From: Polynucleobacter sp. AP-Latsch-80-C2 | GTDB lineage: Bacteria > Pseudomonadota > Gammaproteobacteria > Burkholderiales > Burkholderiaceae | Direction of reading: 5' to 3' | DNA: 64,000 nt | Assembly: GCF_018882185.1 (NCBI RefSeq) | Contig: NZ_JACVOY010000009.1 | Location: forward strand, 1-64,000 | Shown: piece after piece, positions 28,545 through 37,614 of the stretch | Layout: the number at the start of each line of letters is the position of its first letter | Position numbering within the stretch: position 1 is the first letter of the stretch | The notes under the pieces: generated by a model | What the model was told of the DNA's origin: nothing | What the model saw: the letters and a program-made list of their open reading frames with translations, nothing else | Databases searched by the model: none | Program-made: the position numbers and the translations under genes

Positions 28545-29000
28545 TTAAATTTCCGCAATTAATTCAATTTCAACGCAAGCACCTAATGGTATTTGGGCTA
28601 CGCCAAATGCACTACGCGCATGTTTACCTGATTCTCCAAAAACTTCAAAGAGCAATTCAGAGCAGCCATTAATAACCAAGTGTTGCTCGGTATATTCGGC
28701 CGTTGAATTCACTAAGCCCATGACCTTAACAATGCGCTTTACCTTGTCTAAAGAGCCCAGATGATTTTGCAGGGTAGCGATGAGGTCTATGGCAATCGAT
28801 CGCGCGGCAGCTTTACCAACTTCCGTCTCCATATCCTTGCCAAGTTTACCTACCCATGGTTTGCCATCCTGTTTTGCAATGTGGCCGGATAAAAAAACAG
28901 TGTTACCCAAAGTGGCTGCCATCATATAAGCTGCTGCCGGGGGACCGGGTGGAGGTAAATCAATGCCGAGGGTTTTAAGGCGTTCAAGAATTGTGCTCAT
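28545..29000 (-). CDS. RidA/YjgF family protein
   Basis: About 151 residues from the ATG at 29000; an ATG at 29072 would add a non-family hydrophobic stretch inside the preceding gene. The fold pattern includes LPPPGPPAAAYMMA, NTVFLSGHIA and the C-terminal GVAQIPLGACVEIE. The longer type, with an N-terminal LGIDLPPP segment, belongs to the YjgH/UK114-related subgroups, which may not be 2-aminoacrylate deaminases; the usual RidA arginine is not evident to me. It lies between the CoxE-like gene and mocA in the maturation cluster, possibly as a passenger. Confidence 0.8.
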   Translation of the reverse strand: MSTILERLKTLGIDLPPPGPPAAAYMMAATLGNTVFLSGHIAKQDGKPWVGKLGKDMETEVGKAAARSIAIDLIATLQNHLGSLDKVKRIVKVMGLVNSTAEYTEQHLVINGCSELLFEVFGESGKHARSAFGVAQIPLGACVEIELIAEI

Positions 29001-29046
29001 GGAGGCTTTCAAAAAGTGAAATTGAAAAAGATTGAATAAAAATATC

Positions 29047-30222
29047 TTACTTGGAAAGTTGGCGCATGGCACTTTCTAGACCATTTAATGTTACCGGGTA
29101 CATCCGATCTTTCATGAGGTTGCGCATAATGTCGATCGACTGACGATACTGCCAAATAGACTCTGGCTCCGGGTTTAACCAGGCAAAGTGTGGGAAGTGT
29201 TCCAGCAATCGATTGAGCCATACGGCACCCGCTTCTTTATTGTTATATTCCACAGAGCCATTGGGACTTAGAATTTCGTACGGGGACATCGTGGCATCCC
29301 CAACAAAAATTAGTTTGTAATCAGGACCATATTTATGAATGATCTCCTGCGTGGCGGTGACTTGGTCTCTGCGTCTGCGATTGCTTTGCCATAAGTTTTC
29401 ATAGACGCAATTATGAAAGTAGTAATGCTCTAGGTGCTTGAACTCGGCTTTTGCGGCAGAGAATAGTTCAGCGATTCGAGCAATATGATCATCCATAGAG
29501 CCACCAACGTCCATCAGTAGCAATACTTTCACTTGATTGTGTCGCTCAGGTCGCATCTGAATGTCGAGCATCCCAGCGTTTGCTGCCGTAAAGTGAATGG
29601 TCTTATCAAGATCAAGTTCTAAGGTAGAACCTTCGCGAGCAAAACGACGCAAGCGTCGCAGGGCAACTTTAATATTACGGGTTCCTAAAGCTAAATTGCC
29701 GTCGTAATCTTTAAATTCTCTAGCTTCCCACACTTTGATGGCTGTTCGATTGCCTGCACTTTCACCACCTATGCGAATGCCTTCTGGATGGTATCCGCTA
29801 TGACCAAATGGGGAGGAACCACCTGCGCCGATCCATTTATTGCCACCCCCATGCCATTCCTTTTGCTCCTTGAGAAGTTCTTCAAGGCGTTTTTTTAAAG
29901 CATCTGGACCGCCTAATTTCTGCAAAGCAGCTTTTTCCTCTTCAGTCAGAACCCGTTGTAATTTCTTCTCGAGCCAATCTAGTGGAATGTCTGGAGAAAG
30001 GGCGATGATCTGTTCAACCCCCTGAAAGTAACTTCCAAATACTTGATCGAATCGATCGAAGTATTGCTCATCTTTTACCAAAGTCATTCTGGCTAATTGG
30101 TAAAACTCATCAATCGAAGGTTGAATGACGCCTTTCTTAAGAGCTTCCAAAAGCGTTAAATACTCCCTGACAGAAACGGGAATTTTTGCCTCTTTGAGCT
30201 TAAGAAAGAATTGAATCAACAT
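29047..30222 (-). CDS. VWA-domain protein (CoxE-like)
   Basis: Protein of 391 residues. The N-terminal half is helical, with the helical segment VREYLTLLEAL near the start. The C-terminal half is a CoxE-type von Willebrand A domain. Its metal-ion-dependent adhesion motif is altered: DVGGSMDDH, where the standard is DxSxS. The segment KLIFVGDATMSPYE follows. CoxE works with the CoxD AAA ATPase in maturation of the copper-molybdenum site of CO dehydrogenase, and MoxR-VWA pairs act as metal-enzyme chaperones more widely. The gene starts 23 bases after the MoxR-type gene on the same strand. Confidence 0.85.
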   Translation of the reverse strand: MLIQFFLKLKEAKIPVSVREYLTLLEALKKGVIQPSIDEFYQLARMTLVKDEQYFDRFDQVFGSYFQGVEQIIALSPDIPLDWLEKKLQRVLTEEEKAALQKLGGPDALKKRLEELLKEQKEWHGGGNKWIGAGGSSPFGHSGYHPEGIRIGGESAGNRTAIKVWEAREFKDYDGNLALGTRNIKVALRRLRRFAREGSTLELDLDKTIHFTAANAGMLDIQMRPERHNQVKVLLLMDVGGSMDDHIARIAELFSAAKAEFKHLEHYYFHNCVYENLWQSNRRRRDQVTATQEIIHKYGPDYKLIFVGDATMSPYEILSPNGSVEYNNKEAGAVWLNRLLEHFPHFAWLNPEPESIWQYRQSIDIMRNLMKDRMYPVTLNGLESAMRQLSK

Positions 30223-30245
30223 CGACTAGGGCGCAGCGTGATTAT

Positions 30246-31127
30246 TTATCGATGGTTACGATTCATCATGACCAAGCGTTCAAATAATTGAATGTCTTGT
30301 TCATTTTTTAGCAAAGCGCCATGTAGCGGTGGAATCACAATTTTTTCATCTGTGCTAAACAGGGCGTTAGCAGGAATGTCTTCTGCGAGCAATAGCTTTA
30401 ACCAATCAATCAACTCTGAGGTTGAAGGTTTCTTTTTTAAACCAGGGAGCGAGCGAATTTGATAGAAAGACTTGAGCGCAGCATCTAGCAGATCCTCCTT
30501 GATGTGAGGGTGATGAACATCCACAATGCTTTGCATCGTTTGCGCATCTGGAAAGGAGATGTAATGAAAGAAGCAGCGGCGCAAAAATGCATCTGGTAGT
30601 TCTTTTTCATTATTGGATGTAATGATGACAAGAGGACGATGCTTTGCTTTAATTAGTTCTCTGGTTTCATAAACATAAAATTCCATCCGATCAATTTCAC
30701 GCAGCAAGTCATTCGGAAATTCAATGTCTGCTTTATCGATTTCATCAATGAGCAATACGGTGGGTTCATCAGCTTCAAAGGCTTGCCATAAGACGCCCTT
30801 AACAATGTAGTTGCGAATATCTTTGACTTTTTCGTCACCCAACTGTGAGTCACGTAAGCGGCTAACAGCGTCATATTCGTATAAACCTTGTTGTGCTTTG
30901 GTTGTGGACTTGATGTGCCATTGCAACAGGGGCATGTTTAGTGCGCTAGCAACTTCCTCTGCCAACATCGTTTTTCCAGTACCAGGTTCACCCTTGATTA
31001 GAAGGGGGCGTTGCAATGCAATGGCGGCATTGACTGCTAATTTCAGATCTTCAGTAGCCACGTAGCTTTGGCTACCGTCAAAGCGACTTTGGGAATTGTC
31101 TAGCTGGGATGGTTTTTTTTGTGTCAT
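30246..31127 (-). CDS. MoxR-family AAA ATPase (CoxD-like)
   Basis: About 293 residues from the ATG at 31127. An in-frame TTG at 31226 gives a non-family N-terminus and is rejected. Walker A is GEPGTGKTML, Walker B is VLLIDEIDKAD, and sensor-1 is ITSNNEKELPDAFLRRCFFHYI. The MoxR signature YVATEDLKLAVNAAIALQRPLLIKG precedes Walker A (only its landmarks are given here). Partner of the VWA protein directly downstream; expected to remodel a metalloenzyme using ATP. It is divergent from two cytochrome c genes. Confidence 0.9.
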   Translation of the reverse strand: MTQKKPSQLDNSQSRFDGSQSYVATEDLKLAVNAAIALQRPLLIKGEPGTGKTMLAEEVASALNMPLLQWHIKSTTKAQQGLYEYDAVSRLRDSQLGDEKVKDIRNYIVKGVLWQAFEADEPTVLLIDEIDKADIEFPNDLLREIDRMEFYVYETRELIKAKHRPLVIITSNNEKELPDAFLRRCFFHYISFPDAQTMQSIVDVHHPHIKEDLLDAALKSFYQIRSLPGLKKKPSTSELIDWLKLLLAEDIPANALFSTDEKIVIPPLHGALLKNEQDIQLFERLVMMNRNHR

Positions 31128-31253
31128 AAAAAGGCGTTCAATAAGTCGTTCATTAAGCGCTCCAGTATAGGTAAAGGACGTTATTTTTTCAGTGTTTTCA
31201 CTGATTTTGGGGATTGAAATGCCCAAACAATGGTTAAGAGGGCGTCTGTCCGC

Positions 31254-31282
31254 TATACTCTTCCCAAATTGATCTAAATCAA
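31254..31282 (+). promoter_or_regulatory. Promoter -10 with overlapping perfect FNR/CRP-family site
   Basis: TATACT at 31254-31259 is a plausible -10. TTGATCTAAATCAA at 31269-31282 is a perfect match to the FNR/ANR consensus TTGAT-N4-ATCAA. The site lies just after the expected transcription start and 13 bases before the cytochrome start, a position that favours repression of the plus-strand gene. It also lies about 140 bases upstream of the divergent MoxR gene. Confidence 0.65.
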
Positions 31283-31294
31283 ACTCATTTATAA

Positions 31295-31669
31295 ATGATT
31301 GCTATGAAAAAAATCACTATTCTTATTCAGTTAACCCTATGTGTTGGCTTAGCTTTTGCTGGTTTTTCAGCCCAAGCTGAAGATGTCAAGGGCTCAGCTC
31401 AGGCTGGTAATGCCAAAGTTTGGCTTTGTACCGGCTGCCATTCCATCCCTGATTACCGTGCTGACTATCCACTGGTTTATAGAGTGCCTATGTTAGGTGG
31501 GCAAAATGCCGCCTATATCGCTAGCGCATTAGCCGCATATAAGAAGGGCGAAAGAAAGCATCCAACAATGCGTTCAATTGCCGCCAGCCTATCTGACCAG
31601 GATATGGCTGATCTAGGCGAATACTATGCTGCGCAAACAGCCAGCTCACCTAACAACCCATTGAAGTGA
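31295..31669 (+). CDS. Small class I cytochrome c (periplasmic)
   Basis: Protein of 124 residues with a signal peptide (start MIAMKK, cleavage after SAQA at about 28) and one haem motif CTGCH (about residues 46-50). The likely axial methionine is in HPTMRSIAASL. The C-terminal DMADLGEYYAAQ helix is typical of c553/c4-like domains. An ATG at 31304 is an alternative start. It is followed 13 bases later by a second cytochrome c. Together they may accept electrons from a molybdenum hydroxylase or similar dehydrogenase; this is inferred from context. Confidence 0.88.
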   Translation: MIAMKKITILIQLTLCVGLAFAGFSAQAEDVKGSAQAGNAKVWLCTGCHSIPDYRADYPLVYRVPMLGGQNAAYIASALAAYKKGERKHPTMRSIAASLSDQDMADLGEYYAAQTASSPNNPLK

Positions 31670-31682
31670 TAGAGGTACGTTT

Positions 31683-32036
31683 ATGAAATTTGCACTTGTT
31701 TCCGCACTTTTGTTAGCCACTGTTGGCTCAGTAAACCTAGTCAATGCTGCTAGCGCAGATAAAGGCCAAGCCATAGTTGAAAAGGCCAACTGTGCCTCTT
31801 GTCATGGTGCAGGCTTAAATGCACCTATTCTGCCTTCATACCCAAAGTTGGCTGGACAGTACCCTGACTATTTGTACTATGCCCTGAAGGCCTATCAAGT
31901 AGGCAATAGTAACGCTCAATATGGACGCAATAACGCCGTAATGTCATCCCAAGTTCAGGCATTTTCTGAAGCAGATCTGCGCGATATTGCTGCATATGTA
32001 GCTACGTTGCCAGGAAACTTCGTCATTAAAAAGTAA
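31683..32036 (+). CDS. Small class I cytochrome c (periplasmic)
   Basis: Protein of 117 residues with a signal peptide (cleavage after VNAA at about 23) and the haem motif CASCH (about residues 37-41). The candidate axial methionine is in NAVMSSQVQAFSE, and the end helix is DLRDIAAYVATLPG. It is tandem with the first cytochrome c and similar in plan, though sequence identity looks low, so this is an old duplication or a two-domain c4 split in two. It is closed by a strong terminator. Confidence 0.88.
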   Translation: MKFALVSALLLATVGSVNLVNAASADKGQAIVEKANCASCHGAGLNAPILPSYPKLAGQYPDYLYYALKAYQVGNSNAQYGRNNAVMSSQVQAFSEADLRDIAAYVATLPGNFVIKK

Positions 32037-32055
32037 GCTGGCTATCTTCGTAAAC

Positions 32056-32089
32056 AGGCTTAGACTAACACTCTAAGCCTTTGTTTTTT
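32056..32089 (+). terminator. Intrinsic terminator of the cytochrome c pair
   Basis: AGGCTTAGA (32056-32064) and TCTAAGCCT (32072-32080) form a perfect 9-bp stem with a 7-base loop, followed by TTGTTTTTT. It lies 20 bases after the second cytochrome gene, before the convergent GntR gene. Confidence 0.92.
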
Positions 32090-32096
32090 ATGGGGT

Positions 32097-32735
32097 TTAC
32101 TTTACTGCTTCAAGTCCTCGAGCGAGGTGTTTTCGCATAGCAGTTTCTGCAGCAAGTTCATCTCGTTTCAGTATAGCTCGGAGGATTTCACGGTGCTCAA
32201 CTAAGGAGTTTTGCAGTCGTCCTGTACTGGTTAATGAGTCTCGGCGATGTAATTTCAAAACCTTTCTCAGATCAGCAATCACGCCATTCATCCAGCGATT
32301 TCCGGCAATTTCCTGTATTAAATCGTGAAATTTGCCATTAATTTCAAAGAATTGCTCTAAATCTCGATCTGCAGCAGCCTTTTCCAGGCGATGGTGAAGG
32401 TGATCCAAGAGATTTAATTGAGCTTCAGTAGCTTTGGTGGATGTTTCTTTGGCGGCTTGACCCTCTAGTAGGGATAGAATCGTAAAAATTTGCTCCAAAT
32501 CGCGTCTATCTACTTCTGTTACGTAGGCGCCTCGCCGCATTTTGATCGTCACCAAGCCTTCTGACGCTAACACCTTAATGGCTTCTCGCATCGGGGTGCG
32601 ACTAATTCCAAATTGGTCTGCAAGGCTTTGCTCGTCCAACCAGCTTCCGGATGGAAGTTGTTTGTTGAAAATTTTCTCACGTAGTCGGTCTGCTACGTCC
32701 TCATAAAGCGGTCTATTATTCAGTTTTGTATTCAT
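32097..32735 (-). CDS. GntR-family transcriptional regulator (FadR/FCD subgroup)
   Basis: Protein of 212 residues. The N-terminal winged helix has LADQFGISRTPMREAIKVLASEG (landmark GISRTPMREA) and a wing ending MRRGAYVTEV. The C-terminal FCD domain is all helical with candidate metal/ligand residues in FHDLIQEIAGN, LVEHREI and MRKHLARG. It is divergent from the propionyl-CoA operon, with a perfect 22-bp palindrome covering its own start codon, so it probably autoregulates and controls that operon. The effector is probably an acyl-CoA or organic acid of the pathway (inference). Confidence 0.9.
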   Translation of the reverse strand: MNTKLNNRPLYEDVADRLREKIFNKQLPSGSWLDEQSLADQFGISRTPMREAIKVLASEGLVTIKMRRGAYVTEVDRRDLEQIFTILSLLEGQAAKETSTKATEAQLNLLDHLHHRLEKAAADRDLEQFFEINGKFHDLIQEIAGNRWMNGVIADLRKVLKLHRRDSLTSTGRLQNSLVEHREILRAILKRDELAAETAMRKHLARGLEAVK

Positions 32736-32748
32736 AATTATGAATACA
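32727..32748. promoter_or_regulatory. Perfect 22-bp palindrome, probable GntR operator
   Basis: TGTATTCATAA (32727-32737) is followed by its exact reverse complement (32738-32748). The gntR start codon (32733-32735, minus strand) lies inside the left arm. A TTGACA-like -35 for gntR is at 32770-32775 (minus strand), so bound regulator would sit on or just after its own promoter and about 80 bases upstream of the mutase start. Confidence 0.75.
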
Positions 32749-32829
32749 TTAACTGGACAAATACTAAATTGTCAAGGAGAATAAGTACAAGTTTCGATGC
32801 AATGCAGCAAAACCAAATGGGAGTGCTTT

Positions 32830-35016
32830 GTGAGTTCAGAAAAGAAAAGTTCAGCTAATCAATCATGGCCATCAGTTCCAGATAGCAATCTGGAGGGTTG
32901 GAAAAAGTCTGCGCAAAAATCTGCGCCCAACGGAGATGTCGACAAGCTCGGCTGGAACACCCCTGACGGAATTCACCTAAAGGCTTTATACACATCGGAA
33001 GATACTGAAGGCTTGCAATACACCAATTCTTTGCCAGGTTTTGAGCCATTTGTGCGCGGCCCACAGGCAACGATGTATTCAGTACGCCCTTGGACTATTC
33101 GTCAATACGCTGGATTTTCAACTGCAGAAGAATCTAATGCCTTCTATCGAAAAGCTTTAGATGCAGGCGGTCAAGGCGTCTCTGTTGCATTTGACTTAGC
33201 CACGCATCGCGGCTATGACTCTGACCATCCTAGGGTTACTGGAGATGTTGGTAAAGCTGGCGTTGCTATCGACTCTATTGAAGATGTGAAAATTTTGTTC
33301 GATGGCATTCCATTGGATAAAGTATCGGTATCGATGACGATGAATGGCGCCGTCCTTCCGGTATTGGCTGGTTACATTGTGGCTGCTGAAGAGCAAGGCG
33401 TTAAGCAAGAGCTGCTGTCAGGAACTATTCAGAACGATATTCTGAAAGAGTTCATGGTGCGTAATACGTATATCTATCCACCAGAGCCCTCGATGCGGAT
33501 TATTGGTGACATCATTGAGTACACCGCTAAGTACATGCCAAAATTTAACTCGATTTCAATTTCTGGTTATCACATTCAAGAAGCTGGCGCCAATCAAGTA
33601 TTAGAGCTTGCATTTACTCTGGCCGACGGCAAAGAGTACGTCAAAACCGCTTTAGCAAAAGGCCTGGATGTCGATGGTTTTGCTGGTCGACTGTCATTCT
33701 TCTTTGCAATTGGTATGAATTTCTATCTTGAAGTTGCCAAGTTGCGTGCTGCCCGCCTCTTGTGGTGGCGCATTATGAAATCCTTCGAGCCTAAGAATCC
33801 AAAATCCTTGATGTTGCGCACCCATTGCCAAACTTCTGGCTGGTCGCTTACGGAGCAAGACCCCTATAACAATGTTGTCAGAACTACTGTCGAGGCGATG
33901 GCTGCCGTGTTTGGTGGTACACAATCCTTGCATACCAATTCTTTTGATGAGGCAATTGCTTTGCCCTCTGAATTCTCAAGTCGGATTGCTCGAAACACGC
34001 AATTGATATTACAAGAAGAAACGCATATTACTAGCGTAATTGACCCTTGGGCTGGTTCTTACATGATGGAAAACCTGACGCAAGAAATGGCCGATAAAGC
34101 CTGGGAAATTATTCAAGAAGTAGATGCCATGGGTGGAATGACGAAAGCCGTTGAGAGTGGGTGGGCTAAGTTGAGGATCGAAGCGGCAGCGGCTGAAAAG
34201 CAAGCCAAGATTGATTCTGGCTCTGATGTGATTGTGGGTGTTAACAAATATAAGTTAGCAAAAGAAGATCTGGTCGATGTATTGATGATTGATAACGACA
34301 AAGTTCGTGAAAGTCAGGTTGCGCGTCTTAAAGAAATAAAAGCGAAGCGCGATAGTAAAAAAGTAGAGGCTGCATTAGAGGCGTTAACTAAGGCTGCGGC
34401 AGACAATACAGGTAATTTACTGGAATTGGCTGTGAATGCGATTCGTTTACGCGCTACCGTGGGTGAGGTATCTGATGCATTAGAGAAGGTTTACGGGCGC
34501 CATCGCGCCGATACTCAAAAGGTGACTGGTGTGTACGCTGCCGCTTATGATTCTGCTGAAGGTTGGGAAAAACTCAAGGTTGAAATTGCAGATTTTGCAA
34601 AAGACTTTGGTCGCCGTCCTCGTGTGATGATTGCAAAATTAGGTCAGGACGGTCATGATCGCGGAGCAAAGGTGGTTGCTACAGCATTTGCTGACTTAGG
34701 TTTTGACGTTGATATTGGACCCTTATTCCAAACCCCTGAGGAGTGTGCGCGACAAGCGATTGAAAATGATGTACATGCCTTGGGAATCTCAACACTAGCA
34801 GCGGGTCATAAAACATTAGTGCCAGCAATCATTGCTGAATTGAAAAAACAGGGTTCAGATGACATCATTGTTTTCGTGGGTGGAGTGATACCAAGACAAG
34901 ATTATGAATTCCTATACGAAGCAGGGGTCAAGGGAATTTATGGTCCAGGAACCCCTATACCTGCTTCAGCAAAGGATGTCCTGGAGCAAATTCGCAAGTC
35001 TGCAAAGCCTAACTAA
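32830..35016 (+). CDS. scpA: Methylmalonyl-CoA mutase
   Basis: About 728 residues. The GTG at 32830 is chosen because GGGAG lies 6 bases before it; the ATG at 32797 has its nearest AAGGAG 17 bases away. It isomerises methylmalonyl-CoA to succinyl-CoA with adenosylcobalamin. The substrate-specific tyrosine lies in [18 protein letters not shown], as in true mutases. The C-terminal B12 domain has the base-off motif DGHDRG with its cobalt-binding histidine. It is a single-chain mutase (homodimer type). First gene of a five-gene operon; note the cobalamin requirement. Confidence 0.95.
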   Translation: MSSEKKSSANQSWPSVPDSNLEGWKKSAQKSAPNGDVDKLGWNTPDGIHLKALYTSEDTEGLQYTNSLPGFEPFVRGPQATMYSVRPWTIRQYAGFSTAEESNAFYRKALDAGGQGVSVAFDLATHRGYDSDHPRVTGDVGKAGVAIDSIEDVKILFDGIPLDKVSVSMTMNGAVLPVLAGYIVAAEEQGVKQELLSGTIQNDILKEFMVRNTYIYPPEPSMRIIGDIIEYTAKYMPKFNSISISGYHIQEAGANQVLELAFTLADGKEYVKTALAKGLDVDGFAGRLSFFFAIGMNFYLEVAKLRAARLLWWRIMKSFEPKNPKSLMLRTHCQTSGWSLTEQDPYNNVVRTTVEAMAAVFGGTQSLHTNSFDEAIALPSEFSSRIARNTQLILQEETHITSVIDPWAGSYMMENLTQEMADKAWEIIQEVDAMGGMTKAVESGWAKLRIEAAAAEKQAKIDSGSDVIVGVNKYKLAKEDLVDVLMIDNDKVRESQVARLKEIKAKRDSKKVEAALEALTKAAADNTGNLLELAVNAIRLRATVGEVSDALEKVYGRHRADTQKVTGVYAAAYDSAEGWEKLKVEIADFAKDFGRRPRVMIAKLGQDGHDRGAKVVATAFADLGFDVDIGPLFQTPEECARQAIENDVHALGISTLAAGHKTLVPAIIAELKKQGSDDIIVFVGGVIPRQDYEFLYEAGVKGIYGPGTPIPASAKDVLEQIRKSAKPN

Positions 35017-35031
35017 GCCGGAACCAGAAGC

Positions 35032-36057
35032 ATGCTTACTGCTGCCGACCAGGCTTTGATCAATGATCTTGTGGGTCCACCGTCGCTCTTGCAGCGTCGT
35101 GCGCTCGCGAAGATTATTACCTTGCTTGAGTCAACGCGCATGGACCATCGTCAGCGTGCAGATGATGTGCTCAATACTTTACTTCCGAAAACAGGCAAAT
35201 CTTTTCGAATTGGAATTTCGGGTGTACCCGGTGTTGGTAAATCTACCCTAATTGAAACCTTAGGGCTCTATCTAATAGATAAAGGACACCGTGTTGCCGT
35301 ATTGGCGATTGATCCTTCCTCTAGTTTGTCTGGCGGCTCTATCTTGGGTGACAAGACTCGTATGGAGCGCTTATCAGTCTTAGAGAATGCCTTTATTCGC
35401 CCAAGCCCTTCATCACTCACCTTAGGTGGCGTAGCGGAAAAGACTCGCGAAGCCATGTTAGTGGCAGAAGCTGCAGGCTTTGATGTGGTAATTGTTGAAA
35501 CAGTAGGTGTTGGTCAAAGTGAGATTGCAGTCTCGGGAATGACGGATATGTTTGTATTGCTTCAATTGCCAAATGCTGGCGATGATTTGCAGGCAATCAA
35601 AAAGGGTGTGATGGAGATTGCAGATTTAATTGTGATTAATAAGGTTGATATTGATCCTGATGCTGCCATGCGTGCACAACTATTTATAACCAGCTCATTA
35701 CGACTGTTGGGTTTTCAAGGTAACCCAGATCATGCGTCTCATGATCAAGAATTTTGGCATCCAACAGTAATGACCTTAAGTGCCCTTGAAGGCAAAGGCG
35801 TTCCTGAGCTTTGGGACAAGGTGATGCATTTTCAAAAACTACAAAAAGCCAATAGCAAATTTGATGCACGGCGTAAACAGCAGGCTGGTGCATGGATGTG
35901 GGATCGTATCGATGCTGGTTTAAAAAATGCATTTCGTAGCAATACGGCGGTACAAGAGCTCTTGCCGAGTTTGAGTGCCCAAGTGAATCAAGGAACTATG
36001 GCAGCTTCAGTAGCCGCAAGACGGTTATTGGAGTCCATGGGGCATGAATTTTTCTAA
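35032..36057 (+). CDS. meaB: Methylmalonyl-CoA mutase-associated GTPase MeaB
   Basis: Protein of 341 residues, a G3E-family GTPase that loads and protects the mutase cofactor. Walker A is GVPGVGKSTL (about 64-73), followed by AIDPSSSLSGGSILGDKTRM and the base-recognition NKVD. It starts 15 bases after the mutase stop, and its substrate is the mutase itself. Length and motifs are standard. Confidence 0.95.
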   Translation: MLTAADQALINDLVGPPSLLQRRALAKIITLLESTRMDHRQRADDVLNTLLPKTGKSFRIGISGVPGVGKSTLIETLGLYLIDKGHRVAVLAIDPSSSLSGGSILGDKTRMERLSVLENAFIRPSPSSLTLGGVAEKTREAMLVAEAAGFDVVIVETVGVGQSEIAVSGMTDMFVLLQLPNAGDDLQAIKKGVMEIADLIVINKVDIDPDAAMRAQLFITSSLRLLGFQGNPDHASHDQEFWHPTVMTLSALEGKGVPELWDKVMHFQKLQKANSKFDARRKQQAGAWMWDRIDAGLKNAFRSNTAVQELLPSLSAQVNQGTMAASVAARRLLESMGHEFF

Positions 36058-36066
36058 GGAGCGGAA

Positions 36067-37599
36067 ATGAAGGAAATCATTCAACAACTGGAAGCCAAGC
36101 GTGAGCTTGCCCGATTGGGTGGCGGACAGAAACGGATACAAGCACAGCACGCTAAAGGCAAGCTAACTGCGCGTGAGCGAATTGAGCTCCTGCTCGATGC
36201 TGGTACCTTTGAAGAATGGGATATGTTTGTTGAGCACCGTTGTCACGACTTTGGCATGGGTGACCAAACTGTTCCTGGCGATGGTGTCGTGACTGGTTAT
36301 GGAATGATTAATGGTCGTTTAGTGTTTGTATTTTCACAAGACTTTACCGTGCTAGGCGGCTCCTTATCTGAGGCACATGCCGAAAAGATTTGCAAGATCA
36401 TGGATCAAGCACTCAAGGTTGGCGCTCCAGTAATTGGATTAAATGACTCCGGTGGTGCGCGCATTCAAGAAGGCGTAGCTTCTTTAGGTGGCTATGCAGA
36501 AATTTTCCAACGCAATGTCACAGCCTCTGGCGTGATCCCCCAAATTTCACTCATTATGGGTCCATCAGCCGGTGGTGCTGTGTATTCACCAGCATTGACC
36601 GACTTCATCTTTATGGTGAAGGACAGCTCTTATATGTTCGTGACTGGTCCGGAAGTCGTCAAGACAGTAACCCATGAGGATGTCACTGCAGAAGAGTTGG
36701 GCGGTGCAGTAACCCACTCAACAGTCTCTGGCGTATGCGACCTGGCGTTTGATAATGATGTGGACGCAATCATGATGTTGCGTCGCTTCTTCAATTACTT
36801 ACCCCTTTCGAATCGTGAAAAACCACCACTCATTAAGGGTGCAAATCGCACTGAGGAGCCGGATTTTTCTTTAGATACCTTAGTCCCATCTAATCCTAAT
36901 CAGCCGTATGACATGAAAGAGTTGATTGAAAAGATTGTTGATGACGGTGAATTTTTTGAGTTGCAACCGGATTACGCTAAAAACATCGTTATTGGATTTG
37001 CTCGTATTGAAGGACGGTCCATTGGTATCGTCGCTAACCAACCATTAATTTTGGCTGGTTGCTTAGACATAAAGGCTTCAATTAAAGCGGCACGTTTTGT
37101 GCGCTTTTGTGATGCTTTTAATATACCAGTGGTGACGCTAGTGGATGTTCCTGGGTTTATGCCGGGCACCGCGCAGGAGTATGGCGGCATCATTAAGCAT
37201 GGTGCGAAATTGCTTTATGCCTATGCAGATTGCACTGTGCCCAAGGTAACCTTGATTACCCGTAAAGCTTATGGAGGCGCGTATGACGTGATGGCCTCCA
37301 AGCATTTACGTGGCGATGTTAATTTTGCTTGGCCATCAGCAGAGATTGCTGTAATGGGGCCAAAGGGTGCCGTCGAAATTATCTTTCGAGAAGAAAAATC
37401 AGATCCAGAAAAAATCTACGCCCGCGAAGCTGAATACAAGGCTAAGTTTGCGAACCCCTTTGTGGCTGGACGTCGTGGCTATATTGATGACGTGATTCTC
37501 CCTCATGAAACTCGTAAACGTATTGCTCGCTCTTTAGCGATGTTGAAAGACAAAGATTTGAAGAATCCTGCGCGTAAACACGGCAATATTCCTCTGTAA
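36067..37599 (+). CDS. pccB: Propionyl-CoA carboxylase beta subunit (carboxyltransferase)
   Basis: Protein of 510 residues. The carboxyltransferase fold shows the N-subdomain GDGVVTGYG and [15 protein letters not shown], and the C-subdomain [13 protein letters not shown] and [10 protein letters not shown]. It transfers carboxylate from biotin to propionyl-CoA. A good AAGGAG precedes the ATG, 9 bases after meaB. The family also carboxylates acetyl- or methylcrotonyl-CoA, but linkage to the mutase favours propionyl-CoA. Confidence 0.93.
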   Translation: MKEIIQQLEAKRELARLGGGQKRIQAQHAKGKLTARERIELLLDAGTFEEWDMFVEHRCHDFGMGDQTVPGDGVVTGYGMINGRLVFVFSQDFTVLGGSLSEAHAEKICKIMDQALKVGAPVIGLNDSGGARIQEGVASLGGYAEIFQRNVTASGVIPQISLIMGPSAGGAVYSPALTDFIFMVKDSSYMFVTGPEVVKTVTHEDVTAEELGGAVTHSTVSGVCDLAFDNDVDAIMMLRRFFNYLPLSNREKPPLIKGANRTEEPDFSLDTLVPSNPNQPYDMKELIEKIVDDGEFFELQPDYAKNIVIGFARIEGRSIGIVANQPLILAGCLDIKASIKAARFVRFCDAFNIPVVTLVDVPGFMPGTAQEYGGIIKHGAKLLYAYADCTVPKVTLITRKAYGGAYDVMASKHLRGDVNFAWPSAEIAVMGPKGAVEIIFREEKSDPEKIYAREAEYKAKFANPFVAGRRGYIDDVILPHETRKRIARSLAMLKDKDLKNPARKHGNIPL

Positions 37600-37614
37600 A
37601 GGCGCTGATAAATT

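Noticed and set aside
31128..31226. Longer TTG-initiated start for the MoxR-type ATPase
   Set aside because: The added 33 residues do not resemble the family and an ATG at 31127 is available.
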